Source: Bacteroidales bacterium
GTDB taxonomy: Bacteria; Bacteroidota; Bacteroidia; Bacteroidales; UBA932
Length of the DNA stretch: 64,000 nt
Assembly: GCA_017630155.1 (NCBI GenBank)
Contig: JAGBVU010000004.1
Location: 1-64,000 of the forward strand
Direction: 5' to 3'
The notes under the pieces are model-generated. The model saw only the letters and a list, made by a program, of their open reading frames with translations. It ran no database searches and had not been told where the DNA came from. Made by a program: the position numbers and the translations under genes. The number at the start of each line of letters is the position of its first letter. The stretch's first letter is position 1. Of the stretch, positions 27,883 to 38,123 are shown piece by piece.

Positions 27883-29646
27883 TTACATTCTTTCAGGAAG
27901 TTCAATACCCAAAATACCCATAGCTTTGGTCAGTACCTTAGCTATCACATCGATAAGAGCAAGTCTGAAAAGTCTCACCTTCTCATCCTCCTCCCTCATG
28001 ATAGAGACATCGTGGTAATATTGGTTGAACTCCTTGGCCAAATCATATGCGTAGTTTGCAACCACTGCTGGAGAGTGGGCTGCTCCACCCTCTTTAATCT
28101 TTTCAGGGAAGAGATTAAGCATCTTGATAATGCTGACCTCTTTATCCAACAGTTTTGATGGATCATCCAATCCATTTACAGCCAACTCTGCCGCCTGTGC
28201 TTTTCTGAGGATAGATTTGATACGGGCGTGGGTATATTGGATAAATGGACCTGTATTTCCATTGAAATCAATAGACTCACGTGGATCGAAAAGCATAGTC
28301 TTGCGTGGATCCACTTTGATAATGAAGTACTTCAATGCACCCAAGCTCAACATCTCAAAGAGTTTATGCTGCTCTTCCTCAGACATACCGTCCATCTTTC
28401 CAAGTTCAAGAGAGGTCTCTTTGGCAGTATTGTACATCTTGTCAAGAAGATCATCAGCATCCACTACAGTACCTTCACGAGATTTCATTTTGCCCTCTGG
28501 AAGCTCTACCATACCATAAGAAAGGTGATAGATGGCATCTGACCAGTCAAAACCAAGTTTCTTGAGGATGAGCTTCAATACCTGGAAGTGATAGTTCTGC
28601 TCATTTCCCACGACATAGATAATCTCGTCAAGTTTGAATTCAGAATATCTGCTCTCAGCTGTACCAAGATCCTGGGTCATATATACAGAAGTACCGTCAG
28701 AACGGAGAAGAAGCTTCCTGTCAAGACCATCAGCTGTAAGGTCACACCATACAGAGCCATCCTCCATCTTCTCAAATACACCAGCTTCCAACCCTTTCTG
28801 CACCAATGCTTTACCCAAAAGATATGTCTGTGACTCGTAGTATATCTTGTCAAATTCGATACCCAATCTGTTATAAGTCTCATCGAATCCCTCATATACC
28901 CAGCCATTCATCTTCTTCCATAGATCCACCACCTCTTTATCTCCACTCTCCCATTTGAAGAGCATCTCCTGAGCCTCCTTCATGATAGGGGCATCTTTAT
29001 CCTCACAGCCAAGCTTCTCACACTCCTCTTTCAGCATGTTGTTGAAAAGGACATAGTAGTCACCTACCAAATGATCACCTTTCTTGCCAGAAGATGCAGG
29101 AGTCTCACCGTTACCCCTTTTGAGCCATGCAAGCATAGACTTACAGATATGGATACCACGGTCATTTACAAGGTTCACTTTGATGACATTGTGACCATTT
29201 GCTGCCAATAGTTTTGACACAGATGAGCCTAAAAGGTTGTTTCTGATATGTCCCAAGTGGAGTGGTTTGTTGGTATTAGGACTTGAATACTCCACCATAA
29301 TGGTCTTCCCTGTAGGTGCACCCTGACCAAAATCCTCTGTAGAGGCAATATTGGCAAAAACGCTATTCCAGAATGCCTGGGAAATTTTTATGTTCAGGAA
29401 CCCCTTCACTACATTATATGACTCAATCTCGGGAGTATTCTCCTTAAGCCATGCTCCCACCTCTTCACCTGTAGCTTCTGGTGATTTTTTGCTCACTTTG
29501 AGCAATGGGAACATTACCGCTGTCACATCACCTTCAAACTCCTTTCTGGTAGCCTGCATCTGAATAGGCATACCCTCTGCAGAGGCTCCATATAGAGATT
29601 TTACCGCCTCCTTAACTCTTTCTGATATAAAAATTTCCTGATTCAT
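27883..29646 (-). CDS. argS: Arginyl-tRNA synthetase
   Basis: This class I synthetase charges tRNA-Arg. The 587 residues show the N-terminal additional domain, the HIGH-type motif HLGHIRNN in NTNKPLHLGHIRNN, the GMVELPEGKMKSREGTVV segment containing the KMSK-like loop, and the C-terminal anticodon-binding helices (YDLAKEFNQYYHDVSI). Length and order are standard. It sits between an AGCS symporter and ygiQ with 4-6 base gaps. Confidence 0.97.
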   Translation of the reverse strand: MNQEIFISERVKEAVKSLYGASAEGMPIQMQATRKEFEGDVTAVMFPLLKVSKKSPEATGEEVGAWLKENTPEIESYNVVKGFLNIKISQAFWNSVFANIASTEDFGQGAPTGKTIMVEYSSPNTNKPLHLGHIRNNLLGSSVSKLLAANGHNVIKVNLVNDRGIHICKSMLAWLKRGNGETPASSGKKGDHLVGDYYVLFNNMLKEECEKLGCEDKDAPIMKEAQEMLFKWESGDKEVVDLWKKMNGWVYEGFDETYNRLGIEFDKIYYESQTYLLGKALVQKGLEAGVFEKMEDGSVWCDLTADGLDRKLLLRSDGTSVYMTQDLGTAESRYSEFKLDEIIYVVGNEQNYHFQVLKLILKKLGFDWSDAIYHLSYGMVELPEGKMKSREGTVVDADDLLDKMYNTAKETSLELGKMDGMSEEEQHKLFEMLSLGALKYFIIKVDPRKTMLFDPRESIDFNGNTGPFIQYTHARIKSILRKAQAAELAVNGLDDPSKLLDKEVSIIKMLNLFPEKIKEGGAAHSPAVVANYAYDLAKEFNQYYHDVSIMREEDEKVRLFRLALIDVIAKVLTKAMGILGIELPERM

Positions 29647-29650
29647 CTAT

Positions 29651-31027
29651 TTATTTTTTAGCGAAATACTTCTTCATCTCAGCCTTAACTTTAGGCGAGA
29701 GTATAAACAATGTTATCATAGTAGGGAATGCCATCAATGCATAAGCAATGTCGATCAGACCGACTGCAGCTTTCAATGGGATCATTGCCGCTACTACCAG
29801 CATGATTAGGAAGAAGATATTGTAATATTTTGAATATTTTGCACCGAAAAGGAACCCTGTACACTTCTGACCATAGTACGAATATGAGAACATGGTCGAG
29901 AATGCAAAGAAGAATAGCATTGCCAATAGCAAGTACTTACCCACACCAGGAATCGATGCGTCAAATGCCTGAAGAGCTACGCTCAATCCTGCGATTGATC
30001 CGCTAATACCATTACCAAGTGCGAGAACATCTCTCTGGATAAGAATGGCGATAGCTGTAAGTGTACATACCAGGCCTGAGTCAATAGATGGTCCTATCAT
30101 AGCCACAAGACCCTCCCTTACAGGCTCATTGTTTTTTGATGCACCGTGCATCATCGATGCTGTACCCACACCAGCCTCATTAACAAGGGCAGCACGTCTG
30201 ATACCGATAAGCGCGATAGAAGCCAAAGCACCTATACCACCACCTACACCGGCTTTCACTGTAAATGCCTCTATGAAGATTGCACCAAATACACCTGGTA
30301 CAGCTTTCAAATGTGTTAGGATGATATACAACACCAATAGAAAATACATAGCTACCATAGCAGGTACCACTTTAGTGGCCACTTTTGAAATCCTCTTGAT
30401 ACCGCCCAAAATCACACAAGCCACAATAACACAGATAATTACACCGATGATAAATCTAAGTGTTACAGTATTTTGCTCAGGAGTAAAGAAAATAGTGGTT
30501 ATAGCCTCAGTAAACTGGTTTGACTGCATGATACATAGTGTACCGATCAGACCGAATATAGAGAAGAATACTGCCATTGGTTTCCATTTTGGACCAAGGC
30601 CCGACAATATCATATACATAGGACCACCCTGCACTTCACCTGCGTCATCTTTCCCTTTATACATTACTGAAAGTGTCCCTTCAAAGAATTTAGTAGCCAT
30701 ACCTAGGATAGAACTTACCCACATCCAGAATATAGCACCAGGGCCACCGATAGAGAGGGCAATAGCCACACCTGCGATATTACCCATACCTACAGTAGCG
30801 GCGATGGCACTTGCAAGTGCTTCAAATGAGCTGATCTGACCTTCAGCCTTATCATCCTTAGCCCTTAACGATTTGATAGCCCTTCCATAATACCTCAATG
30901 GAACGAAGCCCGAGTAGATCAAAAAGAACAAACCACCTCCTACAAGGAGTGTAAAAAGAGGATAACCGCAGATAAAATCACTTACTGCGGTTATTCCATT
31001 TTCTAGTGCAGACCAAAAGTTTGCCAT
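29651..31027 (-). CDS. AGCS-family sodium:alanine symporter
   Basis: The 458-residue membrane protein has about 11 helices and the AGCS marks GSISSFEALASAIAATVGMGNIAG-like (here EGQISSFEALASAIA), GGPGAIFWMWVSSILGMATK, and the late RAALVNEAGVGTASMMH block. These transporters import alanine or glycine with sodium. It starts 10 bases after the M3 peptidase stop codon, so peptide breakdown and amino-acid uptake may be co-expressed. Confidence 0.94.
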   Translation of the reverse strand: MANFWSALENGITAVSDFICGYPLFTLLVGGGLFFLIYSGFVPLRYYGRAIKSLRAKDDKAEGQISSFEALASAIAATVGMGNIAGVAIALSIGGPGAIFWMWVSSILGMATKFFEGTLSVMYKGKDDAGEVQGGPMYMILSGLGPKWKPMAVFFSIFGLIGTLCIMQSNQFTEAITTIFFTPEQNTVTLRFIIGVIICVIVACVILGGIKRISKVATKVVPAMVAMYFLLVLYIILTHLKAVPGVFGAIFIEAFTVKAGVGGGIGALASIALIGIRRAALVNEAGVGTASMMHGASKNNEPVREGLVAMIGPSIDSGLVCTLTAIAILIQRDVLALGNGISGSIAGLSVALQAFDASIPGVGKYLLLAMLFFFAFSTMFSYSYYGQKCTGFLFGAKYSKYYNIFFLIMLVVAAMIPLKAAVGLIDIAYALMAFPTMITLFILSPKVKAEMKKYFAKK

Positions 31028-31037
31028 ATCGTGTATA

Positions 31038-33143
31038 TTATAGACCTCTATTGTTCAATAGTGCTTGAATACCAGGTTCCTGGCCTCTAAAGTTAACATA
31101 GAGTGTCATAGCCTCATCCTCACCGGCTCTAGCCAAAACCTCATACCTGAATTTTGAAGCCACCTCTTTATTGAAGATATCACCGGTCTCAACAAATGCC
31201 TGATAAGCATCAGCATCTAGAACCTCAGCCCAAATGTAGCTGTAGTAACCTGCGGTATATCCGCCACCAAATGTGTGGTTAAAATAGGTAGTTCTGTATC
31301 TTGGAGGAATCTGAGAAAGGATACCTCTATCACCTAGCACTTTTGCTTCAAATGCTACAAGGTCAAGATTTTCAGGAATCTCTGTAAGGACGTGATAATC
31401 CATATCAAGATAAGATGCTGCCAAATACTCTACAGTCGCAAAACCCTGACCATATTTGCCAGACTTGTCAAGTTTCTCTACCAACTCAGAAGGGATAACT
31501 TCACCTGTCTGATAATGTTTTGCATATACATTAAGTACTTGTGGTTCAAATGCCCAGTGCTCCATAATCTGTGATGGAAGCTCTACGAAGTCACGTGTGA
31601 TACCAGTTAGACCGTCATATTTCACATCCTGAAGAAGTGACTGTAGGGCGTGACCGCACTCGTGGAAATATGTCTCCACCTCATCAGGGCTAAGAAGTGC
31701 AGGCTGGTCACCTACCGGACGGGTGAAGTTGCCTACTACTGTTACAAGAGGAGCAACTCTCTGTCCATTCTCATATACCTGCTCACGGAAGCCTCCACAC
31801 CATGCACCACCTCTCTTCTGGCCTGGACGGGCGAACATATCGAAGAAGATTACACCAAGGTGTGTACCGTCAGCCTCTTTACACTCAAATGCTACTGCCT
31901 CAGGATGAGGAAGTGGAACATTTTCAAGCTGGGTGAAAGTGATACCATACAACTGGTTTGCCACATAGAAGATACCTTCACGTACATTCTCGAGTTTGAA
32001 GTATGGTCTGAGTTCATCCTCAGTAAGGTTAAACTTGCTGACTTTAGCTTTTTCAAAATAGTATCTCCAGTCTGAAGCTTTAAGCTCACCTTTCACACCC
32101 TCTTTTCTGGCGATCTTGGTCATATCCTTAAGTTCATTCTTGGCAGCTTTAATTGCTGGTGCCCAAATCTGGTCCAATAGGTTGAAGACAGCCTCTTCAG
32201 TTTTAGCCATACGGGTATCAAGAGCGTACTCAGCATAGTTTTTACAACCCATAATCTGGGCTTTTTTGAGACGGAGCTCTACAAGTTTGGCAATAGTTGC
32301 CTTGCTGTCATTCTCATTATTGTTGTTGCCTCTCATAAGGTAGGCATTCATCATTTGCTCTCTAAGCTCTGCATTGTCAGCATTTTGCAAGAAAGGCATA
32401 ATGCTAGGATTGTCAAGACCGAAAATCCATTTACCCTCCATACCTGCAGCTTTTGCCCTTGATGCCGCCTCTGCGATCTGAGCCTCAGAAAGACCTGAAA
32501 GGTCCTTTTCGTCCTCAATGACAAGTTTGTATGCAGCTGTCTCTTTAAGAAGATTCTGTCCGAACTCAAGTTGAAGAGCTGAAATCTCGGCATTTACCTC
32601 TTTAAGCTCAGCTTTCTTCTCCTCAGAAAGGTTTGCACCAGAACGCTCGAAGCCTTTATAGATCTCCTCAACAAGTCTCATCTGATCCTTGTCCAGGCCT
32701 AGGCTCTCTCTCTTGTCATAAACAGCTTTAATCCTCTGGAAAAGGGCATCATTGAGGGAAATCTCGCTGAAGTGTGCACTCTGGATAGGAGAAAGCTCTC
32801 TTGAGATGGCCATAATGGCATCACTTGAATTGACACCGCTCTCACTTGAGAAAACTACTGCCACTTTTGAATAAAGGCTGCCAGCCTTGTCATATGGGAG
32901 GATGGTATTTTCAAAATTTGGCTCCTCTTTGCAGTTTACGATAGCATTTATTTCAGCCTTATGCTCTTCCATAGCTTTAAGGAAAGCAGGCATATAATGT
33001 TCAGGACGAACCTCTTCAAATGGAGGTATGCCAAATGGGGTATCCCACTCTTTAAGTAGTGGATTTGATTCACAACTGTAAGTCATAAGAATTGCAATTG
33101 CTCCAACGATTGTCAATAAAGATTTTTTCATATTTAGATTCAT
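31038..33143 (-). CDS. M3-family metallopeptidase lipoprotein (peptidyl-dipeptidase Dcp-like)
   Basis: The 701-residue zinc peptidase has HECGH (HExxH) in YFHECGHALQSLL near residue 493 and the third ligand Glu in the following helix. The overall layout, from EVRPEHYMPAF near the N-terminus to HTFGGGYTAGYYSYIWAEVL near the end, is that of oligopeptidase A/Dcp. A lipoprotein signal ends in TYSC (Cys at 24), so unlike cytoplasmic Dcp it is exported and anchored. The start may be M1 or the ATG 12 bases later. It lies 8 bases after rpoD. Confidence 0.93.
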   Translation of the reverse strand: MNLNMKKSLLTIVGAIAILMTYSCESNPLLKEWDTPFGIPPFEEVRPEHYMPAFLKAMEEHKAEINAIVNCKEEPNFENTILPYDKAGSLYSKVAVVFSSESGVNSSDAIMAISRELSPIQSAHFSEISLNDALFQRIKAVYDKRESLGLDKDQMRLVEEIYKGFERSGANLSEEKKAELKEVNAEISALQLEFGQNLLKETAAYKLVIEDEKDLSGLSEAQIAEAASRAKAAGMEGKWIFGLDNPSIMPFLQNADNAELREQMMNAYLMRGNNNNENDSKATIAKLVELRLKKAQIMGCKNYAEYALDTRMAKTEEAVFNLLDQIWAPAIKAAKNELKDMTKIARKEGVKGELKASDWRYYFEKAKVSKFNLTEDELRPYFKLENVREGIFYVANQLYGITFTQLENVPLPHPEAVAFECKEADGTHLGVIFFDMFARPGQKRGGAWCGGFREQVYENGQRVAPLVTVVGNFTRPVGDQPALLSPDEVETYFHECGHALQSLLQDVKYDGLTGITRDFVELPSQIMEHWAFEPQVLNVYAKHYQTGEVIPSELVEKLDKSGKYGQGFATVEYLAASYLDMDYHVLTEIPENLDLVAFEAKVLGDRGILSQIPPRYRTTYFNHTFGGGYTAGYYSYIWAEVLDADAYQAFVETGDIFNKEVASKFRYEVLARAGEDEAMTLYVNFRGQEPGIQALLNNRGL

Positions 33144-33151
33144 TAATATTT

Positions 33152-34012
33152 CTAACCCAGGTAGCTCTTCAGAAGTTTACTACGATTGCTGTGTCTGAGA
33201 CGGCGGATAGCTTTCTCCTTGATCTGACGTACCCTCTCACGGGTAAGTCCGAACTTCTCTCCTATCTCCTCGAGTGTCATCTCCGATGTTCCGATACCGA
33301 AGAAATCCTTAACGATGTCCCTCTCCCTCTCAGTAAGGGTAGAAAGGGCCCTCTCAATCTCCTTGTTAAGGGACTCATTGACAAGACCACGGTCTGCATT
33401 TGGAGAGTCATTGTTCACAAGGACATCCAAAAGACTGTTGTCCTCACCATCCACAAATGGTGCATCCACAGAGACGTGTCTGCCGGATACTCTCAATGTA
33501 TCTGCAATTTTCTCCCTAGGAATATCAAGAATGTCTGCCAACTCATCAGGTGAGGGCATACGTTCATTCTCCTGCTCGAATTTGTTCAGTGCTTTGTTGA
33601 TTTTATTGAGGGAGCCAACCTGATTCAATGGTAGTCTCACAATTCTTGACTGCTCGGCAAGGGCCTGAAGGATAGACTGACGGATCCACCATACTGCATA
33701 TGAGATGAATTTGAAACCGCGTGTCTCATCAAATTTCTCTGCCGCTTTGATAAGGCCAAGATTACCCTCATTGATAAGGTCCGGAAGACTTAGACCTTGG
33801 TTCTGATACTGTTTGGCCACAGAAACCACGAAACGGAGGTTTGCCCTTGTAAGTTTTTCAAGTGCCTCCTGATCCCCTTTACGGATCCTTTGGGCCAATT
33901 CCACTTCATCTTCTACAGTGATAAGTTCCTCTCTACCTATCTCTTGTAGATACTTATCCAGAGATGCGCTCTCTCTGTTAGTAATTGATTTGGTTATTTT
34001 TAACTGTCTCAT
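33152..34012 (-). CDS. rpoD: Primary sigma factor RpoD (SigABfr type)
   Basis: This is the housekeeping sigma factor of the Bacteroidetes type, 286 residues and without region 1.1. The start at 34012 gives [15 protein letters not shown], the usual beginning in this phylum. Region 1.2 ([15 protein letters not shown]), region 2 ([37 protein letters not shown]), region 3 and region 4 ([24 protein letters not shown], here [18 protein letters not shown]) are all present. It recognises the TAnnTTTG promoters seen across the window. Confidence 0.97.
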   Translation of the reverse strand: MRQLKITKSITNRESASLDKYLQEIGREELITVEDEVELAQRIRKGDQEALEKLTRANLRFVVSVAKQYQNQGLSLPDLINEGNLGLIKAAEKFDETRGFKFISYAVWWIRQSILQALAEQSRIVRLPLNQVGSLNKINKALNKFEQENERMPSPDELADILDIPREKIADTLRVSGRHVSVDAPFVDGEDNSLLDVLVNNDSPNADRGLVNESLNKEIERALSTLTERERDIVKDFFGIGTSEMTLEEIGEKFGLTRERVRQIKEKAIRRLRHSNRSKLLKSYLG

Positions 34013-34029
34013 TGTATACAAATAAGTTG

Positions 34030-34056
34030 CAAAGATAGCATTTTTTTAATATGCAA
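34030..34056 (-). promoter_or_regulatory. rpoD promoter candidate inside an inverted repeat
   Basis: On the minus strand TATCTTTG (34037-34030) matches TAnnTTTG; TTG at 34056-34054 is 16 bases upstream, slightly short. The -7 element lies in one arm of a perfect 9-base inverted repeat, GTTGCAAAG (34026-34034) and CTTTGCAAC (34058-34066), which could be an operator. Confidence 0.5.
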
Positions 34057-34103
34057 CCTTTGCAACTCAAGTATTTTAAGAATATATTTTCCAGAACGCC
34101 GGA

Positions 34104-35537
34104 CTATAGGCCGATAGCGTAATAGAATACCGAACCGTCAGGGTAAACACCTTCTACCAGGACAGACCTCTTGGCTTTCTTCACAATAGCAGCAACATCT
34201 GCAGGTGAAGTGACCATTGTATTATTCACAAATGTGATGATAAAGTCCTGTTTAATACCTGCTTCTCTCATTTTACCCTTCTCAATCGACCTCACCTGAA
34301 CACCCGATTTGATACCGAGTTTTTCAAGTTTCTCCTTAGGAGCCGGCACAAGTTCCGCCCCGAATAGATTGATTTTCTCCTGTGCTGACACAGTACCCAT
34401 ATCCTGAGCATCCTTTCCGATAAGTGTAGCTTCAAGTTTGTACTCTTTATTTCCCCTCAACACCACCAGTGTAACCTTATCACCTGGACGATACCTATTG
34501 ATTTTCTCTTGAACTGCAGAACCTTTTCTGACTGGCTCCCCTTCGATCGACACAAGCACATCACCAGCCTTTACGCCAGCCTTGTCAGCTGCACCACCTT
34601 TTACCACCTCTGCCACATAGACACCATCCAGAGTAGGAAGTTCCTTCTCATTTTTCAATGCATCCGAGATATCCTGCATCGATATGCCGAGCATTGCCCT
34701 CTGAACCTTGCCAAAATCCATGAGGTCAGAAACTATCTTTCTTACAATGTTTACCGGAACTGCAAAAGAGTATCCTGCATAAGAACCTGTGTTTGAAATG
34801 ATAGCAGTATTGATACCCACTAATTCACCCTTGATATTGACAAGTGCTCCTCCACTATTGCCTGGATTCACAGCAGCATCAGTCTGGATAAATGACTCAA
34901 TCTTGAACTCACCGTTATTAGCCATCGAACGCCCTTTTGCACTCACAATACCGGCTGTGATGGTCGAATTAAGACCATATGGGCTGCCAATTGCCAGCAC
35001 CCACTCTCCCAAGCGGAGTTTATCCGAATCCCCATAAGGGATTGTAGGGAGATTCTCTGCCTCCACCTTAAGCAGGGCCACATCAGTAGCTGGGTCAGTA
35101 CCAATAAGTTCTGCCTTGAATGTCTTATTGTTGTCCATAGTCACCTCTATCTCAGATGCACCGGCTACCACGTGATTATTTGTAACAATATATCCATCGT
35201 GAGTAATAATTACCCCAGATCCACTGCCCACCTGCTCGCGGGGCGAAGAGGGTCCACCTCCAAAACCAAAGAAATAATCAAAAATGGATGGTGGCATCTG
35301 ATTCCCCTCAGACCTCTTTATCACCTTCACGAAAACCACCGCTTGTACAGATGTCTCTGCAGCATAGGTAAAATCTGGATACTCCCCTGAAAATTTGACA
35401 TTCCTGACTTGAGGAACCTCATCAGAATAGGTATAAACATCGCTCTGATTACCATTCAACACACTTTTCACCACAATAAATGACGTGGCTCCACCGAATA
35501 AAATTGCGCACAACGCTACCAGCAAAAATCTTTTCAT
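34104..35537 (-). CDS. DegP/HtrA-family periplasmic serine protease
   Basis: This envelope protease/chaperone removes misfolded proteins. It has an N-terminal signal or anchor (FLLVALCAILFGGATSFIVV), a trypsin-like domain with triad H122 (TNNHVVAG), D152 (ATDVALLKV) and S228 (PGNSGGALVN), and two PDZ domains (about 275-370 and 385-477). The 477 residues are typical of DegP/DegQ. It stands alone upstream of and divergent from dnaN. Confidence 0.95.
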   Translation of the reverse strand: MKRFLLVALCAILFGGATSFIVVKSVLNGNQSDVYTYSDEVPQVRNVKFSGEYPDFTYAAETSVQAVVFVKVIKRSEGNQMPPSIFDYFFGFGGGPSSPREQVGSGSGVIITHDGYIVTNNHVVAGASEIEVTMDNNKTFKAELIGTDPATDVALLKVEAENLPTIPYGDSDKLRLGEWVLAIGSPYGLNSTITAGIVSAKGRSMANNGEFKIESFIQTDAAVNPGNSGGALVNIKGELVGINTAIISNTGSYAGYSFAVPVNIVRKIVSDLMDFGKVQRAMLGISMQDISDALKNEKELPTLDGVYVAEVVKGGAADKAGVKAGDVLVSIEGEPVRKGSAVQEKINRYRPGDKVTLVVLRGNKEYKLEATLIGKDAQDMGTVSAQEKINLFGAELVPAPKEKLEKLGIKSGVQVRSIEKGKMREAGIKQDFIITFVNNTMVTSPADVAAIVKKAKRSVLVEGVYPDGSVFYYAIGL

Positions 35538-35598
35538 ATATATCGAAATTGTTTAATACTTTGATGCGATAAACTCAAAATATATGCCAAAAATTTTT

Positions 35599-35606
35599 TA
35601 CATTTG
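35599..35606 (+). promoter_or_regulatory. -7 element for dnaN
   Basis: TACATTTG matches TAnnTTTG 39 bases before the dnaN ATG. No TTG lies at the usual distance upstream, so the assignment is tentative. Confidence 0.4.
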
Positions 35607-35645
35607 CATTTGTAACGTTTGAAAACAAAAAAATAAAATATAAGT

Positions 35646-36773
35646 ATGAAATTTACAGTATCAAGTTCAGAGCTTTTGCACGGTCTATTGTCCGTATCAA
35701 GGGTCATTTCCAACCGAAACACTCTACCTATCCTTGACAATTTCCTATTCGTATTGTCCGGCAACTCATTGGAGGTTACCGCTTCGGATCTTGAGATGAC
35801 ACTTAAAACTACTATCGCGATTGAGGATGTTCAGGAAGAGGGGGAAATAGCAGTTCCCGCCAAACTTCTGACTGATTCTCTTAAGGAATTTCCCGATCTT
35901 CCACTACAGTTCAGCACAGAGGCAAACGAAGAGATCCTCAATATCAGCTGGATGAGTGGTGCATCCAAGATCCCTTTCTTCCCTGCTGATGACTACCCTT
36001 CACTCCCTGAATTGGGAGATTTGGCAATATCGGCATCATTCCCTTCAGACATTCTCCTTACTGGTATAAATAACACTATCTATGCTACAGCAGAGGATGA
36101 ACTCAGACCTGTAATGAACGGCATATTCTTCGATATGACCCCAGAAAACACCACACTAGTGGCTACAGATTCCCACAAACTGGTTTATTATACCCGCCAC
36201 GATGTCAAGGTAACTGAGAAATGCTCTTTCATTCTTCCTAAGAAACCTGCCGCCATCCTCCGCTCACTTCTTGGCAAAAGCGAAGACTTGGTAAAGGTTA
36301 CATTTGACACTAAGAATGCATACTTTGAGTTTGATGGCAATATCCTCATCTGCAGGCTTCAGGAGGGGACATATCCCGCTTACCGTTCAGTAATCCCTAA
36401 GAACAACCCTAACAAACTGGTAATAAACAGAGTAGCTCTTTTAAATGCTGTCAAGAGGGTTGCAGTTTGCTCTAACCAGTCGACTTCACATATCAAACTT
36501 TCACTTTCTTTCAACAAACTGGTCATTTCAGCATCAGACACCAATTTCTCAATGTCTGCGCATGAGACACTTGACTGCACTTACGAGGGGGATGAAATGC
36601 ACATTGGCTTCAAATCAACTTTCTTGGCTGAAATACTCAACAATCTCCCATACGAGGAGGTATCCATCGAGTTGTCAGACCCTACACGTGCAGGTTTGAT
36701 CCTTGCCGCTGGTGAGACTGACCCTGAGGAGGTGATATGCTCATTGCTCATGCCTATCCGTATACCATCATAA
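35646..36773 (+). CDS. dnaN: DNA polymerase III beta subunit (sliding clamp)
   Basis: The sliding clamp encircles DNA and holds the polymerase. The 375 residues begin MKFTVSSSELLHGLLSVSRV and show the three-fold clamp repeat: the N-terminal domain with LPILDNFLF, the middle domain with RPVMNGIFFD, and the C-terminal domain ending LLMPIRIPS (canonical clamps end similarly, in MPxR). It is 15 bases ahead of a DEDD exonuclease gene. No dnaA is nearby, so this is not an origin-type arrangement. Confidence 0.97.
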   Translation: MKFTVSSSELLHGLLSVSRVISNRNTLPILDNFLFVLSGNSLEVTASDLEMTLKTTIAIEDVQEEGEIAVPAKLLTDSLKEFPDLPLQFSTEANEEILNISWMSGASKIPFFPADDYPSLPELGDLAISASFPSDILLTGINNTIYATAEDELRPVMNGIFFDMTPENTTLVATDSHKLVYYTRHDVKVTEKCSFILPKKPAAILRSLLGKSEDLVKVTFDTKNAYFEFDGNILICRLQEGTYPAYRSVIPKNNPNKLVINRVALLNAVKRVAVCSNQSTSHIKLSLSFNKLVISASDTNFSMSAHETLDCTYEGDEMHIGFKSTFLAEILNNLPYEEVSIELSDPTRAGLILAAGETDPEEVICSLLMPIRIPS

Positions 36774-36788
36774 CGGCACAATGGAGAT

Positions 36789-37553
36789 ATGAAACTGAAA
36801 CTTAAAAATCCGATATTGTTCTTCGATATCGAGAGTACTGGTCTCAATATTGCCACAGATAGGATAGTAGAGATTTCAGTGGTAAAGGTGCATCCTGACG
36901 GTGAGGTAGAGACCAAAACCCGCAGAATAAACCCCACTATCCCCATCTCCCCTGAAGCACAGGCAGTCCACGGAATATCAGATGAGGATGTAAAGGATTG
37001 CCCCACATTCAAACAGGTGGCAAAATCATTGGCACAGTGGATGTCAGGTTGCGATATTGCAGGGTACAACTCCACCAAATTCGATATTCCTCTACTGGCA
37101 GAGGAGTTTCTGAGGGCAGATGTTGCCGATTTTGATTTCAGAAAAAGGAAACTTGTGGATGTACAGACCATATTCCACAAGATGGAGCAAAGGACCCTAA
37201 GTGCCGCATATAAATTCTACTGTGGCAAAACATTGGAGAATGCACACTCAGCAGAGGCTGACACACTGGCAACATACGAGATTCTGATGGCCCAGCTTGA
37301 CAAATATCCGGAATTGGAAAACGACGTCAACTTTTTGGCAGAGTTCTCAACCAAAACCAAAAATGTCGACTATGCAGGGAGGATTGTTTACAATGACAAA
37401 GATGTCCCTACCTTCAATTTTGGAAAACACAAAGGGCGCCCTGTCAAAGAGGTATTGGCTCAGGAACCAAGTTACTACTCCTGGATGATGAATGGTGACT
37501 TTACCCTTGACACCAAAAAGGTCCTCACTGAGATCCACTTAGGAAAAAGATAG
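36789..37553 (+). CDS. DEDDh 3'-5' exonuclease (DNA polymerase III epsilon-like)
   Basis: The 254-residue protein has a DnaQ-type exonuclease domain: FFDIESTGL (Exo I, Asp and Glu), the Exo II segment AGYNSTKFDIPLLAEEF and Exo III with HSAEADTLATYEIL (His and Asp). The extra C-terminal piece (about 210-254), FNFGKHKGRPVKEVL, is a small domain frequently appended to these exonucleases in Bacteroidetes. Adjacent to dnaN, it probably supplies proofreading or repair nuclease activity. The next gene starts immediately at its stop codon. Confidence 0.92.
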   Translation: MKLKLKNPILFFDIESTGLNIATDRIVEISVVKVHPDGEVETKTRRINPTIPISPEAQAVHGISDEDVKDCPTFKQVAKSLAQWMSGCDIAGYNSTKFDIPLLAEEFLRADVADFDFRKRKLVDVQTIFHKMEQRTLSAAYKFYCGKTLENAHSAEADTLATYEILMAQLDKYPELENDVNFLAEFSTKTKNVDYAGRIVYNDKDVPTFNFGKHKGRPVKEVLAQEPSYYSWMMNGDFTLDTKKVLTEIHLGKR

Positions 37554-38123
37554 ATGAATATCATAGTATCTCCATACGGAAAAGAGAGTTTCTATTGTCG
37601 TCCCGACAGTACCCTTATAAGGGCTCTGGATGAGTATTACATACCTGATCAAGTTGAGAAAGTATCAGCCGTACCTGTGATGTATATCAAGACACTACGT
37701 GCGGGTAAAGCTATCGCCAACAGATTTGCCCAAAGATATATTGACTCCTATGGTTTCGGCCTTCTGCTTCACCCCACACTGAAGGGTGAATACTTTTCTG
37801 ACTTGCAGGAGAGGGCATTTATAGAGAACTCACTTGACTACACATCCATAATCCCCCTACTCTCTTTCCCTGAGATGGAGATTCCTGCAGCAACTACCCA
37901 TAAATTTGAGGTGCAGATAAACTACGCCAACCCATTTGAAGCATTCACATTTCCCACCTATGATGGAATAATGGAGAGGATAGCCCTCATTTCCAGATAT
38001 TGTTCACTCCGTATAGGTGATTTTATAACAATGGAATTGGCAAAGCCTGTAGAAATTACACCTGTATCCCGTCTGACCGGCTCGGTAGATGGTCAACAAA
38101 TCTTCAATTTTGTTGTCAAATAG
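37554..38123 (+). CDS. Protein of unknown function after the exonuclease gene
   Basis: I do not recognise it securely. The 189-residue protein lacks a signal peptide and is predicted mixed alpha/beta. The last third (LISRYCSLRIGDFITMELAKPVEI) faintly recalls the fumarylacetoacetate hydrolase fold, where a GD-containing turn precedes the last strands, but the metal-binding residues are not visible, so any such origin would be degenerate. It begins directly after the exonuclease stop codon, suggesting coupled translation, and its 3' end overlaps the convergent HI0933-like gene by 8 bases. Confidence 0.75.
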   Translation: MNIIVSPYGKESFYCRPDSTLIRALDEYYIPDQVEKVSAVPVMYIKTLRAGKAIANRFAQRYIDSYGFGLLLHPTLKGEYFSDLQERAFIENSLDYTSIIPLLSFPEMEIPAATTHKFEVQINYANPFEAFTFPTYDGIMERIALISRYCSLRIGDFITMELAKPVEITPVSRLTGSVDGQQIFNFVVK

